Source: Planctomycetaceae bacterium
GTDB taxonomy: Bacteria > Planctomycetota > Phycisphaerae > Phycisphaerales > SM1A02
Length of the DNA: 7,698 nt
Direction: 5' to 3'
Assembly (NCBI GenBank): GCA_002684315.1
Contig: NYVB01000110.1
Coordinates: 10,057 to 17,754 of the forward strand
Shown piece by piece: positions 1 to 6,147 of this stretch (position 1 is the first letter of the stretch; each line of letters begins with the position of its first letter). Made by a program: the position numbers and the translations under genes. The notes beneath the pieces were generated by a model that was not told where the DNA came from, searched no databases, and saw nothing but the letters and a program-made list of their open reading frames with translations.

Positions 1-450
1 GAACGTGCCAGATTCGTGCACGGACTTCGCGCAGGCATCGTCATTGATGAACATGCCACGACGCACGGACCGGCAGACATTTTCATTCGAAGAGTGCTGG
101 GAGTCGACCGCCGCGACGGTGCTCTTCAGGTCGATCAGCGGTTGAGCGCAGGCAGAACGATCCAATTTCAATTGGTCGACCGGCAGACCGGTGCCAACGA
201 TCTGCAGTCGGCGCTGGATGCCCGGGCGCTTGGCGAAGATCGGATTCTCGGGGGACTCATGAGCGTTTCAATGGCACGGTCCCCCAGGCTCTCGGAGATT
301 CCCGCGCTCAGAGAAGACAGGCCCGACATGGGGATCTGTGGCATGACCAGCATCGCTGAATTCGGAAATGCAGACGGAGTCTCTCGTCTCCAGGGAGGGT
401 TCAACAGCACCCTCGTCTTCAAGCAGAACGCCTCTCAAGACAGCTCCTGA
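1..450 (+). CDS. FIST C-terminal domain protein (3' part, start outside the window)
   Basis: Reading from base 1 the frame is open for 149 codons to a TGA at 448-450, so this is the end of a longer protein. Residues from about nt 31 to 220 match the FIST_C pattern as I know it: 'GIVIDEH', then 'DIFIRRVLGVDRRDGAL', then a charged strand 'GRTIQFQLVDRQT' and a helix with 'NDLQSAL'. The tail 'GGFNSTLVF' fits the closing strand of the domain. FIST domains are intracellular ligand-sensing modules found alone or joined to signalling domains; the ligand here is unknown. Two usual signatures look worn: the Cys-Asn-Gly-Arg-Gly type segment is replaced by 'SVSMARSPRL' (nt 262-291), and the Gly-Glu-Ile-Gly-Pro segment by 'AEFGNADG' (nt 355-378). 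An in-frame GTG at 16 is internal to the domain, not a start. The family call is from memory of the motif and is fairly firm; the missing N-terminus hides any fused domain. Confidence 0.8.
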   Translation, partial: ERARFVHGLRAGIVIDEHATTHGPADIFIRRVLGVDRRDGALQVDQRLSAGRTIQFQLVDRQTGANDLQSALDARALGEDRILGGLMSVSMARSPRLSEIPALREDRPDMGICGMTSIAEFGNADGVSRLQGGFNSTLVFKQNASQDSS

Positions 451-533
451 CGCTCGAGGGTCGATCTATTTGAGGCGATCACGCCAACAACCAAGCGGCT
501 GCAGGCCTCTTCGGTGGTATTCTGCAATGGCTT

Positions 534-538
534 GGAGA
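534..538 (+). promoter_or_regulatory. Ribosome binding site deciding the GTG start of the secretion ATPase
   Basis: GGAGA lies 7 bases upstream of the GTG at 546. This supports the GTG as start, because no ATG in the right frame lies nearby and the N-terminal repeat of the protein begins at residue 2. Confidence 0.6.
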
Positions 539-545
539 TCTCGAC

Positions 546-2216
546 GTGGGCATTGGAACCATTCTCAACCAAAAGGGACTCATCGATGACGCTCAACTGA
601 GCGACGCCATCGAAGAGCAGAAGCGCACGGGTGAACGGCTCGATCGTGTCCTGGTTCGGATGGGGTTCATTGGAGATGCCGAAGTCCTCAATGCCATCGG
701 CACGCATTTCGAGATGCCGATCGTCGATCTTGAATCGATCGAGGTCGATGATGAGACTTTGAGAACGCTGCCCTCGAAACTGGTCTTCAAGCAGCGCTGC
801 GTTCCGATCGGTCGCGCGAACGGTGTCCTTCGGGTGGCCACGAGCGATCCTTTCGAACTCAGTGCCTTCGATGAGCTCAGACTCCTCACGGGCATGGGAA
901 TCGAGCTGGTGCTGGCGGACGAGAGAGATCTGACGAAATTCATTCGATCTCACTATGGAGTGGCGGGTGACACGTTGGAGGCACTTTCCACCAGCGATGT
1001 GCATGAAGTCGCACCTTTGGCGGAAGCTGATTCCGATGAGGCCGAGCTGGCACAGGAAGCCAGCGTGATCAAACTGGTGAACGATCTGCTGCTGGAAGCC
1101 ATTCGAGAAAGAGCCACCGACGTTCACATCGAACCGTTCGAAGAGGATCTCGAGATTCGCTACCGGGTGGACGGCGTGCTGAGCAAGGCCGGCGTTCCGC
1201 AGAGCGTGGCACGCTTTCGTAATGCGATCGTCAGTCGCCTGAAGATCATGGCGAATCTCAACATCGCCGAAAAGAGAATGCCACAGGACGGCAGAATCAC
1301 CATGAGAAGCCGTGGCCGGGAGTACGACCTTCGAGTGTCGATCATTCCCATGCTGCACGGCGAGGGTGTGGTTCTGCGTATTCTCGACCAGGGCTCCGTG
1401 ATGCTCGGGCTCGATCAACTGGGCATGCCCGGGACCGTCCTGAACCGCTGGGATGACTTGATCTCCCGACCTCATGGCATCCTTCTGGTGACCGGGCCCA
1501 CGGGTTCCGGAAAATCAACGACGCTCTACGCCAGCTTGAACAGAATCGTGAGCGATGAACTCAAAGCCATCACGGTGGAGGATCCGGTCGAGTACCAGGT
1601 TCCCCGAGTGAATCAGATTCCGGTCAACAATTCGATCGGTTTCGGGTTCGCCCAGGGCCTGAGGGCGATTCTTCGACATGACCCGGACATCATCATGATC
1701 GGTGAGATTCGAGACCGCGAGACGGCGGACGCCGCGGTCCAGGCCTCATTGACCGGCCACCTCGTCTTTTCGACCCTGCATACCAATGATGCCAGCAGCG
1801 CTCCAACGAGGCTTCTGGACATGGGCGTCGAACCGTACCTGGTCTCAAGCGCGGTCGAGGGAGTGCTGGCACAAAGACTTCTCAGACGAGTCTGTCCTGC
1901 GTGCGCTCGCCCGACAAGGCTCTCGCCCCAGGAGGCGCCGAAGAATCTGGTCATTCCGGAATCACAACATGTCCTGGAAGCCGATGGATGCCGGGAGTGT
2001 CGTCGTACGGGCTACCAAGGCAGAGTGGGTATCTATGAGTTGCTTCAATTCAACGACATGACCCGCGAATTGGTGATGGAACAGGCACCCGCGGGCCGGA
2101 TCGTCACCGAAGCAGTCGCCTCCAACACCATCAATCTTCTCCAGACCGAGGCGTTGACACTGGTCACGGACCACGTCACGACGATTCAAGAAGCCTTGCG
2201 GGTCTGCCGCGGCTGA
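546..2216 (+). CDS. gspE: GspE/PilB-family type II secretion or type IV pilus assembly ATPase
   Basis: This 556-residue cytoplasmic ATPase belongs to the family whose hexamers power pseudopilus or pilus assembly at the inner membrane. The N-terminal region (about 1-140) is T2SSE_N/MshEN-like. The catalytic core carries Walker A 'GPTGSGKST' (317-325, K323), an Asp box 'TVEDPVEY' (343-350), Walker B 'DPDIIMIGEIRD' (379-390, E387) and a His box 'HLVFSTLHTNDA' (405-416). A zinc site follows: C450-x2-C453, 28 residues, C482-x2-C485. All four cysteines are present, as in GspE, PilB and MshE and unlike PilT, so this should be the extension-type enzyme. Length is normal for the family. The start is GTG with a good ribosome site. 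No gspD, gspF, pilin or prepilin peptidase gene is adjacent, so GspE and PilB cannot be told apart here, and the symbol is a family-level label. Confidence 0.93.
   Translation: MGIGTILNQKGLIDDAQLSDAIEEQKRTGERLDRVLVRMGFIGDAEVLNAIGTHFEMPIVDLESIEVDDETLRTLPSKLVFKQRCVPIGRANGVLRVATSDPFELSAFDELRLLTGMGIELVLADERDLTKFIRSHYGVAGDTLEALSTSDVHEVAPLAEADSDEAELAQEASVIKLVNDLLLEAIRERATDVHIEPFEEDLEIRYRVDGVLSKAGVPQSVARFRNAIVSRLKIMANLNIAEKRMPQDGRITMRSRGREYDLRVSIIPMLHGEGVVLRILDQGSVMLGLDQLGMPGTVLNRWDDLISRPHGILLVTGPTGSGKSTTLYASLNRIVSDELKAITVEDPVEYQVPRVNQIPVNNSIGFGFAQGLRAILRHDPDIIMIGEIRDRETADAAVQASLTGHLVFSTLHTNDASSAPTRLLDMGVEPYLVSSAVEGVLAQRLLRRVCPACARPTRLSPQEAPKNLVIPESQHVLEADGCRECRRTGYQGRVGIYELLQFNDMTRELVMEQAPAGRIVTEAVASNTINLLQTEALTLVTDHVTTIQEALRVCRG
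571..707 (+). other. MshEN-like tandem 24-residue repeats in the ATPase N-terminus
   Basis: Residues 2-25 and 31-54 of the ATPase align with each other and with the 24-residue MshEN pattern (Arg-Leu-Gly, hydrophobics, Gly at position 10, Leu at 17, Ala at 20, Gln at 24). They are separated by exactly five residues, the known arrangement for the cyclic-di-GMP-binding MshEN domain. Repeat I begins 'GIGTILNQKGLI' and ends in Gln25, but has Gly where the ligand-contacting Arg belongs. Repeat II begins 'RLDRVLVRMGFI', so it keeps Arg31 but has Asp33 for Gly and His54 for the final Gln. The fold is likely retained; ligand binding is uncertain. The coordinates given are approximate for the repeat pair, which spans about nt 549-707. 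Confidence 0.5.
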
Positions 2217-2321
2217 TGGTCGACTTTCGGGTCCAAAAACTTGCCAAACCGCCGCGATGACCTGTTCGATGATGTTCTTCCTGAGCTTTCTCGGGTTTCG
2301 TTCCGGGTTCTTTCGCCAGAA

Positions 2322-2352
2322 TTGAGACCAGCGGGCCGTATGACACTATGAT
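2322..2352 (+). promoter_or_regulatory. Candidate sigma70-type promoter for the coiled-coil/BRCT-like gene
   Basis: TTGAGA (2322-2327) and TATGAT (2347-2352) differ from the consensus -35 and -10 boxes by two and one bases. The spacer is 19 bases, longer than ideal. Transcription would begin near 2359, giving a leader of about 84 bases before the ATG at 2443. It sits in the longest intergenic gap of the window, where a new transcript start would be expected. The call is by eye only. Confidence 0.4.
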
Positions 2353-2426
2353 GTCGGCTTGTCACAACCCTCCTCACAGTCTGGAGGGGACGGGTCGAAC
2401 CCCCTTTCGACCCTTGCAGAAGCACC

Positions 2427-2432
2427 AAGGAG
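2427..2432 (+). promoter_or_regulatory. Ribosome binding site deciding the ATG start at 2443
   Basis: AAGGAG ends 10 bases before ATG 2443. The only longer in-frame candidate is a TTG at 2359, which lies about at the predicted transcription start and would put a 28-residue polar tail before the membrane helix. The ATG is therefore preferred. Confidence 0.65.
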
Positions 2433-2442
2433 ATTCTCCACC

Positions 2443-3816
2443 ATGGCGATGCGTTCGAGCGGCGGCAGCGGAGTACTGATCGCACTGATCATCTTTATTT
2501 TCCTCACAGTCGGAAGTGCCACCGCGGCCATCCTGCTCTACGGACAGAAGACCAGTGCGAATGAAGAGCTTTCTCGAGAGAAAGCAGTCCGAACTGAACT
2601 CATGCGCGAAAGCGAACGAGAATCGGTGGCAACACTTCTTCAGGAAGCGAACCGACAGAGACAGTCCCTTGTGGGCTACATGGTCGCTCGTTCCAACGGG
2701 TACAGGGAATTCGTCGCCGGCATGGCCAATGCCGATGAAGAATCGACCAGAGATCGATTCCGAATCACCGGACAGGCAAGTGTGGCCGAAGCCTTCGGCC
2801 GGATGATGCAGGAAAACGAAGTGCTCAAGACACAGGCGAATGAATCCGCCGCGCGAGTCCAAGCACTCGAATCCGAACTTGCCACGCGCACGCAGGATTT
2901 CAGGGACCTTCAGACCACCTCCAATGACCGGGTCGCCTCGGTTCAGGCATCGATCTCGGAGTACGCCGACGCGGCTCAGAGCTACCGTGCCGACATCGAC
3001 AAGACTCGCAACGAATACCGAAGGACTCTGGACGAGAAGACCACCAGCCATCGGAACGAAGTCGCGGACCTTCAGGATGAGATCGACGACCTCAACGGCA
3101 ACCAGACCGTCCTTGCAGGTCGTCTGAACGAGCTGCGCAAGGTCGTCGAATCGATTCGCGTCCGACCCAAGAATCCCGCCGAACTGGTGGACGGACGCGT
3201 CGTCGACGTGCTGGGCTCATCAGGACAGGTCTTCATCGATCTTGGTCGAAACGACCGAATCCGCCCCGGAATGACCTTCCGAGTCTATGACAATGCCAAC
3301 CAGATCCAGATCGACCCCACCACCGGCGAATACGCTCGTGGCAAGGCCAGTCTTCAGGTGATCAAGGTCGCTGATTCCACCGCGACCGCACGGGTCACCG
3401 ACGGAGCCTCCTCGCGCCCCGTCGTCCGTGGCGATGTGATCGCCAATGCAGTGTTCAATCCCGAGCACCGCTTCAAGTTCCTGGTATTCGGTCAGTTCGA
3501 CGTCGACGGAAATGGTTCATCTTCGATGAACGAAGCGAACTACATCAAGAGCAGAATCATCGAATGGGGTGGCGAAGTCGTCGAAGGCAACCAGCTGACC
3601 GGCGATCTCGACTTCCTCGTCCTTGGCGAAGTGCCCGATTTCGTGTCGACCGAGCTCATTCCAGCCGATGCGAGTCCAGCAGAAATCGACGCGATCCTCA
3701 AGAGGCAGGAAGCCTACGACCGCTACGATGAACTCTTCCAGCAGGCGATCAACGCCCAGATCCCGGTTCTCAACTGGAATCGTTTCCGTCTTCTGACTGG
3801 TGACGGCGACGCCTGA
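2443..3816 (+). CDS. Membrane-anchored coiled-coil protein with a C-terminal BRCT-like domain
   Basis: I do not recognise this 457-residue protein as a named family. Residues 11-32 form a strong membrane helix after a short basic-polar start, so the rest is probably periplasmic (N-in signal anchor), though the topology is inferred. Residues about 35-240 are rich in Glu, Arg, Gln and Ala with heptad-like spacing: a long coiled coil. Residues about 250-335 look like a small beta barrel: 'DGRVVDVLGSSGQVFIDLG' and 'DRIRPGMTFRVYD', a pattern seen in FlgT_C-like or OB/SH3-like domains. Residues about 343-452 follow a BRCT layout: first strand 'FKFLVFGQF', helix ending in 'IIEWGGEVV' (GG at 376-377), strand 'LDFLVLGE' (389-396), then a helix with 'AINAQIPVLNWNRFRLL' like the 'Lys-Ala..Leu-Gly-Ile-Pro-Val-Ile..Phe' end of DNA-ligase BRCT domains. 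A linker of about 30 residues interrupts it after the third strand. The gene has its own likely promoter and a 50-base gap to the next gene. Confidence 0.85.
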   Translation: MAMRSSGGSGVLIALIIFIFLTVGSATAAILLYGQKTSANEELSREKAVRTELMRESERESVATLLQEANRQRQSLVGYMVARSNGYREFVAGMANADEESTRDRFRITGQASVAEAFGRMMQENEVLKTQANESAARVQALESELATRTQDFRDLQTTSNDRVASVQASISEYADAAQSYRADIDKTRNEYRRTLDEKTTSHRNEVADLQDEIDDLNGNQTVLAGRLNELRKVVESIRVRPKNPAELVDGRVVDVLGSSGQVFIDLGRNDRIRPGMTFRVYDNANQIQIDPTTGEYARGKASLQVIKVADSTATARVTDGASSRPVVRGDVIANAVFNPEHRFKFLVFGQFDVDGNGSSSMNEANYIKSRIIEWGGEVVEGNQLTGDLDFLVLGEVPDFVSTELIPADASPAEIDAILKRQEAYDRYDELFQQAINAQIPVLNWNRFRLLTGDGDA

Positions 3817-3819
3817 GAC

Positions 3820-3846
3820 CCGGGCTGCCGGCGAAGACCAGCCCGG
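3820..3846 (+). terminator. Intergenic GC-rich hairpin (weak terminator or processing site)
   Basis: CCGGGCT (3820-3826) and AGCCCGG (3840-3846) are perfect 7-base inverted repeats with a 13-base loop, four bases after the stop of the coiled-coil gene. No run of T follows, so efficient intrinsic termination is not supported. It may slow or partly end transcription, or protect an mRNA end. Confidence 0.35.
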
Positions 3847-3866
3847 ACGTTCGTGAGGGCTCCGTG

Positions 3867-4892
3867 ATGGCAACCGTTAGTCATTGGTCACAATATCTTG
3901 CACTGCGCTCCCTGAGCGCAGTTGTTCATTGCTTCAACGCTGAAGAGAACATGCGGACCGTGGGTGCGGCGGGCTCCATCTACCACCGCCTGAATCGCAA
4001 GCACCGAGAACGTGCCCAGACCAACTTGAAGCGCTGTTTCCCCACGCTGGCGGACAGCGACATCGAACGGATCTCGGAGAATTCGATTCGAAACATGTTC
4101 CAGCTCTTCGGTGTCGACAGTCTCGCGATGCCCAGGCTTCTCCACCGTGAAAACTGGGCGGAGCGGGTCTCGATGGGCTCCATGCGAAAGGTCGTCTCAC
4201 TTCTCGTGAGCGAAGAGCCCGCGATCTTCATCACCGGGCATGTTGGAAACTGGGAGGTTCTCGGATACCTCATGAGCCTGCTCGGCTTCGAGATGACCGC
4301 TCTGGCCCGTCCACTCGACAACCCACTCATCAACACCTGGCTGCTGGATCTTCGACAGGCGCACGGCATGCGGGTGATGACCAAGTTCGGTGCGACGCCG
4401 GAAATCGATGCTCTGATCGCGCGGGGCGAACGACTTGGATTCATCGCCGATCAGAATGCAGGAGAAAAAGGGATGTTCGTCCCCTTCTTCGGACGCCTCG
4501 CATCAAGCTACAAATCGATCGGCCTGCTTGCCATGCGGCATGAAGTTCCCGTGGTCGCCGGATACGCACGCAGAGTCCCGGACCGTTTCGAATACGAACT
4601 GATCTCCCCGGACATCATCCGCCCCGAGGAATGGGTCGATCAACCGGATCCGCTCTTCTACATCACCGCTCGATTCAATCGAGCGCTCGAGGAGATGGTC
4701 AGGATGGCCCCCGAACAGTATCTGTGGGTTCACCGACGTTGGAAGAGCCGGCCGAGGTGGGAACGACTTGGAAAACCCATGCCCTCACGAGTCATCGCCA
4801 AGCTCGAGACGTTGCCATGGATGACGACGGAATTGCTGAACCAGATCCAGATGAATTCAAAGATCGACACCCAGGAACTTCAGAAGGGCTGA
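3867..4892 (+). CDS. LpxL/HtrB-family lysophospholipid (lipid A) acyltransferase
   Basis: This 341-residue protein belongs to the family that moves an acyl chain from acyl-ACP onto a lipid A precursor or similar glycolipid at the inner membrane. The N-terminus (about 5-60) has the family layout: 'YLALRSLSAVVHCF', a hydrophobic-basic stretch with 'IYHRLNRKHRERA', then 'NLKRCFPTL'. The catalytic His-x4-Glu is seen in 'GHVGNWE' (H125, E130). Further family marks are 'FIADQNAG' (192-199), 'FVPFFGR' (204-210) and the C-terminal 'QYLWVHRRWKSRP' (284-296). Length is slightly above the usual 300 or so. ATG 3867 is preferred over GTG 3864 because GAGGG (3855-3859) then sits 7 bases away instead of 4. 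The stop is one base before the next gene's ATG, suggesting co-translation. The substrate cannot be read from the sequence, so I give no symbol. Confidence 0.88.
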   Translation: MATVSHWSQYLALRSLSAVVHCFNAEENMRTVGAAGSIYHRLNRKHRERAQTNLKRCFPTLADSDIERISENSIRNMFQLFGVDSLAMPRLLHRENWAERVSMGSMRKVVSLLVSEEPAIFITGHVGNWEVLGYLMSLLGFEMTALARPLDNPLINTWLLDLRQAHGMRVMTKFGATPEIDALIARGERLGFIADQNAGEKGMFVPFFGRLASSYKSIGLLAMRHEVPVVAGYARRVPDRFEYELISPDIIRPEEWVDQPDPLFYITARFNRALEEMVRMAPEQYLWVHRRWKSRPRWERLGKPMPSRVIAKLETLPWMTTELLNQIQMNSKIDTQELQKG

Positions 4893-4893
4893 C

Positions 4894-5265
4894 ATGAGAC
4901 TCGAACGGATCAAGATCATGGTGGTCGATGACGATCCCGACATCAGAGAACTCATGACGATGGCTCTCGAATCCGAGGGTGCGATCGTGAGTCAGGCCGA
5001 GGACGGGAATGAGGCGATCAATGTCTTCAAGACCAGCGCTCCGGAAATCGTGGTTCTGGACATGATGCTCCCACACCGAAGTGGTTTTCTGGTTCTCGAG
5101 CACATCCAGACCACGGAGGGCCCTCCCCCGGTGATCATGGTCACGGCCAATGAGGGCAGACGTCACAAGGCGTACGCCGAGTCGCTTGGAGTCTCCGCCT
5201 ACCTGAACAAACCAGTGGCCATGGCGAGACTCCTCGACACCGTTCTAGAGCAGCTTTCCGACTGA
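4894..5265 (+). CDS. Stand-alone CheY-like response regulator receiver
   Basis: The 123 residues form a single receiver (REC) domain with no output domain. The acidic pocket is D12-D14, the phosphoacceptor is D56 in 'VVLDMMLP', the switch residues are T84 ('VIMVTAN') and Y103, and the conserved lysine is K106 ('YLNKP'). All key residues are present, so it should be phosphorylated by a histidine kinase and act through a protein partner. The neighbouring genes show no kinase. ATG 4894 lies one base after the acyltransferase stop, with AGAAGGG (4882-4888) five bases upstream inside that gene, so translation of the two is probably coupled. It is not necessarily a chemotaxis CheY: no che or flagellar gene is visible, and single-domain regulators of this shape serve many pathways. 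Confidence 0.93.
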   Translation: MRLERIKIMVVDDDPDIRELMTMALESEGAIVSQAEDGNEAINVFKTSAPEIVVLDMMLPHRSGFLVLEHIQTTEGPPPVIMVTANEGRRHKAYAESLGVSAYLNKPVAMARLLDTVLEQLSD

Positions 5266-5360
5266 TGCTCCTGATGTTTTCCCGGGGTGAATGCACGCGA
5301 AAAGCCCTGTCCCGGTACCATGGCAGGCCACTCGAACGATACTGGAGACGGACCACGCCG

Positions 5361-5720
5361 ATGGACTCGATGATCTACAAATCTCAGGATGACGAACCGA
5401 TGGGCTCGGTCGAAGAGCTGATCGGGCGCCTTGCTCAGATCAACATCGGACCCGAGCACAGTGAGAGAACCATGCTCTTCGGCCCGGGCGTCAGCGTCAG
5501 ATTTCTCGGTGCGGACAACACCCTGCTCGAGGACCCAAGTGCGAAGGTCCTGCAGATCGACATTCAGTGCACGCATGATCTTGAATCCGAAATCGCACGA
5601 CTGACGCTTGAACGCGTCGAAGAGACCTTCACGGAGTGGGCTCGGGCCTTTGAAGTGGACACCGATGCCAACAACGACGAAACCGACTTCTGGGAACTGG
5701 ATGAATTCCAGGACACTTGA
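5361..5720 (+). CDS. Acidic conserved-looking protein of unknown function
   Basis: I do not recognise this protein. From ATG 5361 it has 119 residues, no membrane segment and no signal peptide. It is clearly acidic, and its C-terminal 20 residues are mostly Asp, Glu, Asn and aromatics. The centre holds 'LFGPGVSVRFLG', a hydrophobic strand 'AKVLQIDIQC', then a long amphipathic helix 'LESEIARLTLERVEETF'; this suggests a small alpha/beta cytoplasmic protein. The frame is also open upstream to ATG 5265, which overlaps the receiver's stop by one base (TGATG). The added 32 residues hold about eight Arg, unlike the acidic rest, and lack a ribosome site, so I prefer 5361, preceded by GGAGACGGA at 5344-5352. 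It lies between a receiver and a Sm-like gene; a link in function is only a guess. Confidence 0.6.
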   Translation: MDSMIYKSQDDEPMGSVEELIGRLAQINIGPEHSERTMLFGPGVSVRFLGADNTLLEDPSAKVLQIDIQCTHDLESEIARLTLERVEETFTEWARAFEVDTDANNDETDFWELDEFQDT

Positions 5721-5731
5721 CTCGCGACCAC

Positions 5732-6130
5732 ATGCCTCAGCACGACAAGAAAAGCCCGAACAGCGACTCAGCACCGAAGGAAGCGATGCAAGGGCTGTCC
5801 CTGGAGCTGGCCATGGTCGATGATCCGATGTGTGCTCTGGAACTCGCACGAGACTATCGTGGCGACACGACCGTACACCTCAAGGACGGCACCACCATCA
5901 GTGGTTTCGTCTTCGATGTCAGAGCCGAGCAAGGCGTTCACCCCGAATTGAGGATGGATCTTCCCGGTGAAGATGAACGACTTTCGATCACCTCGGATCG
6001 CATCGAAAGAATAGACCTCGATGGCCGGGACATGGCCGCAGGAAAGACCTGGGAGAACTGGGTCAGACGATACGCAGAAAAACGACTTGCCGGCGAAGTC
6101 GCCAGCATCGAATCAGCACCTCTGGATTGA
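5732..6130 (+). CDS. Small Sm-like beta-barrel protein with a conserved helical tail
   Basis: From ATG 5732 this is 132 residues, soluble. The first 25 or so are polar and probably disordered. Residues 42-97 read like a Sm/SH3-type small barrel: 'YRGDTTVHLKDGTTISGFVF', a loop, 'LRMDLP', 'RLSITSDRIERIDLDG'. The tail 'AGKTWENWVRRYAEKRLAGE' (103-122) is an amphipathic helix. I recall proteins with this pair of segments from planctomycete genomes, without known function; that memory was not checked. Sm-like folds often bind RNA or form rings, but no role can be claimed. Start choice is weak: TTG 5717 overlaps the previous stop with AGGA only 3 bases away, ATG 5732 has no good ribosome site, and ATG 5786 has AAGGA (5777-5781) 4 bases upstream. 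The 54-base difference does not affect the barrel. The gene ends 17 bases before sucC. Confidence 0.75.
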   Translation: MPQHDKKSPNSDSAPKEAMQGLSLELAMVDDPMCALELARDYRGDTTVHLKDGTTISGFVFDVRAEQGVHPELRMDLPGEDERLSITSDRIERIDLDGRDMAAGKTWENWVRRYAEKRLAGEVASIESAPLD

Positions 6131-6147
6131 ACCCCAACGGAACCACT

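Noticed and set aside
515..523. Extended -10-like TGGTATTCT upstream of the secretion ATPase
   Set aside because: No -35 box lies at a proper distance, and the start would fall almost on the ribosome site, leaving a leader of only about 16 bases.
435..1475. Long open frame (346 codons) on the minus strand across the secretion ATPase
   Set aside because: It lies opposite a gene with every expected ATPase motif, its product has no recognisable domain and is rich in His, Arg and Gln as antisense frames of such genes are. It is a shadow.
2374..3051. 225-codon minus-strand frame opposite the coiled-coil gene
   Set aside because: The Cys/Phe/Gly-rich product has no family pattern and no ribosome site that I can see, while the + strand protein has a coherent membrane helix, coil and domains.
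5282..5315. Possible hairpin CCGGG/CCCGG after the receiver gene
   Set aside because: It has only five base pairs with a loop of about 24 bases and no T-run, so a terminator cannot be supported.
5265..5360. N-terminal extension of the acidic protein from the ATG overlapping the receiver stop
   Set aside because: The extension is Arg-rich unlike the rest, has no ribosome site at fitting distance, and a later ATG has one. It is kept only as an alternative.
5199..5849. 216-codon minus-strand frame spanning the receiver end, the acidic gene and the Sm-like gene start
   Set aside because: It crosses three + strand genes, shows no domain pattern and includes the 5266-5360 stretch only by chance openness.
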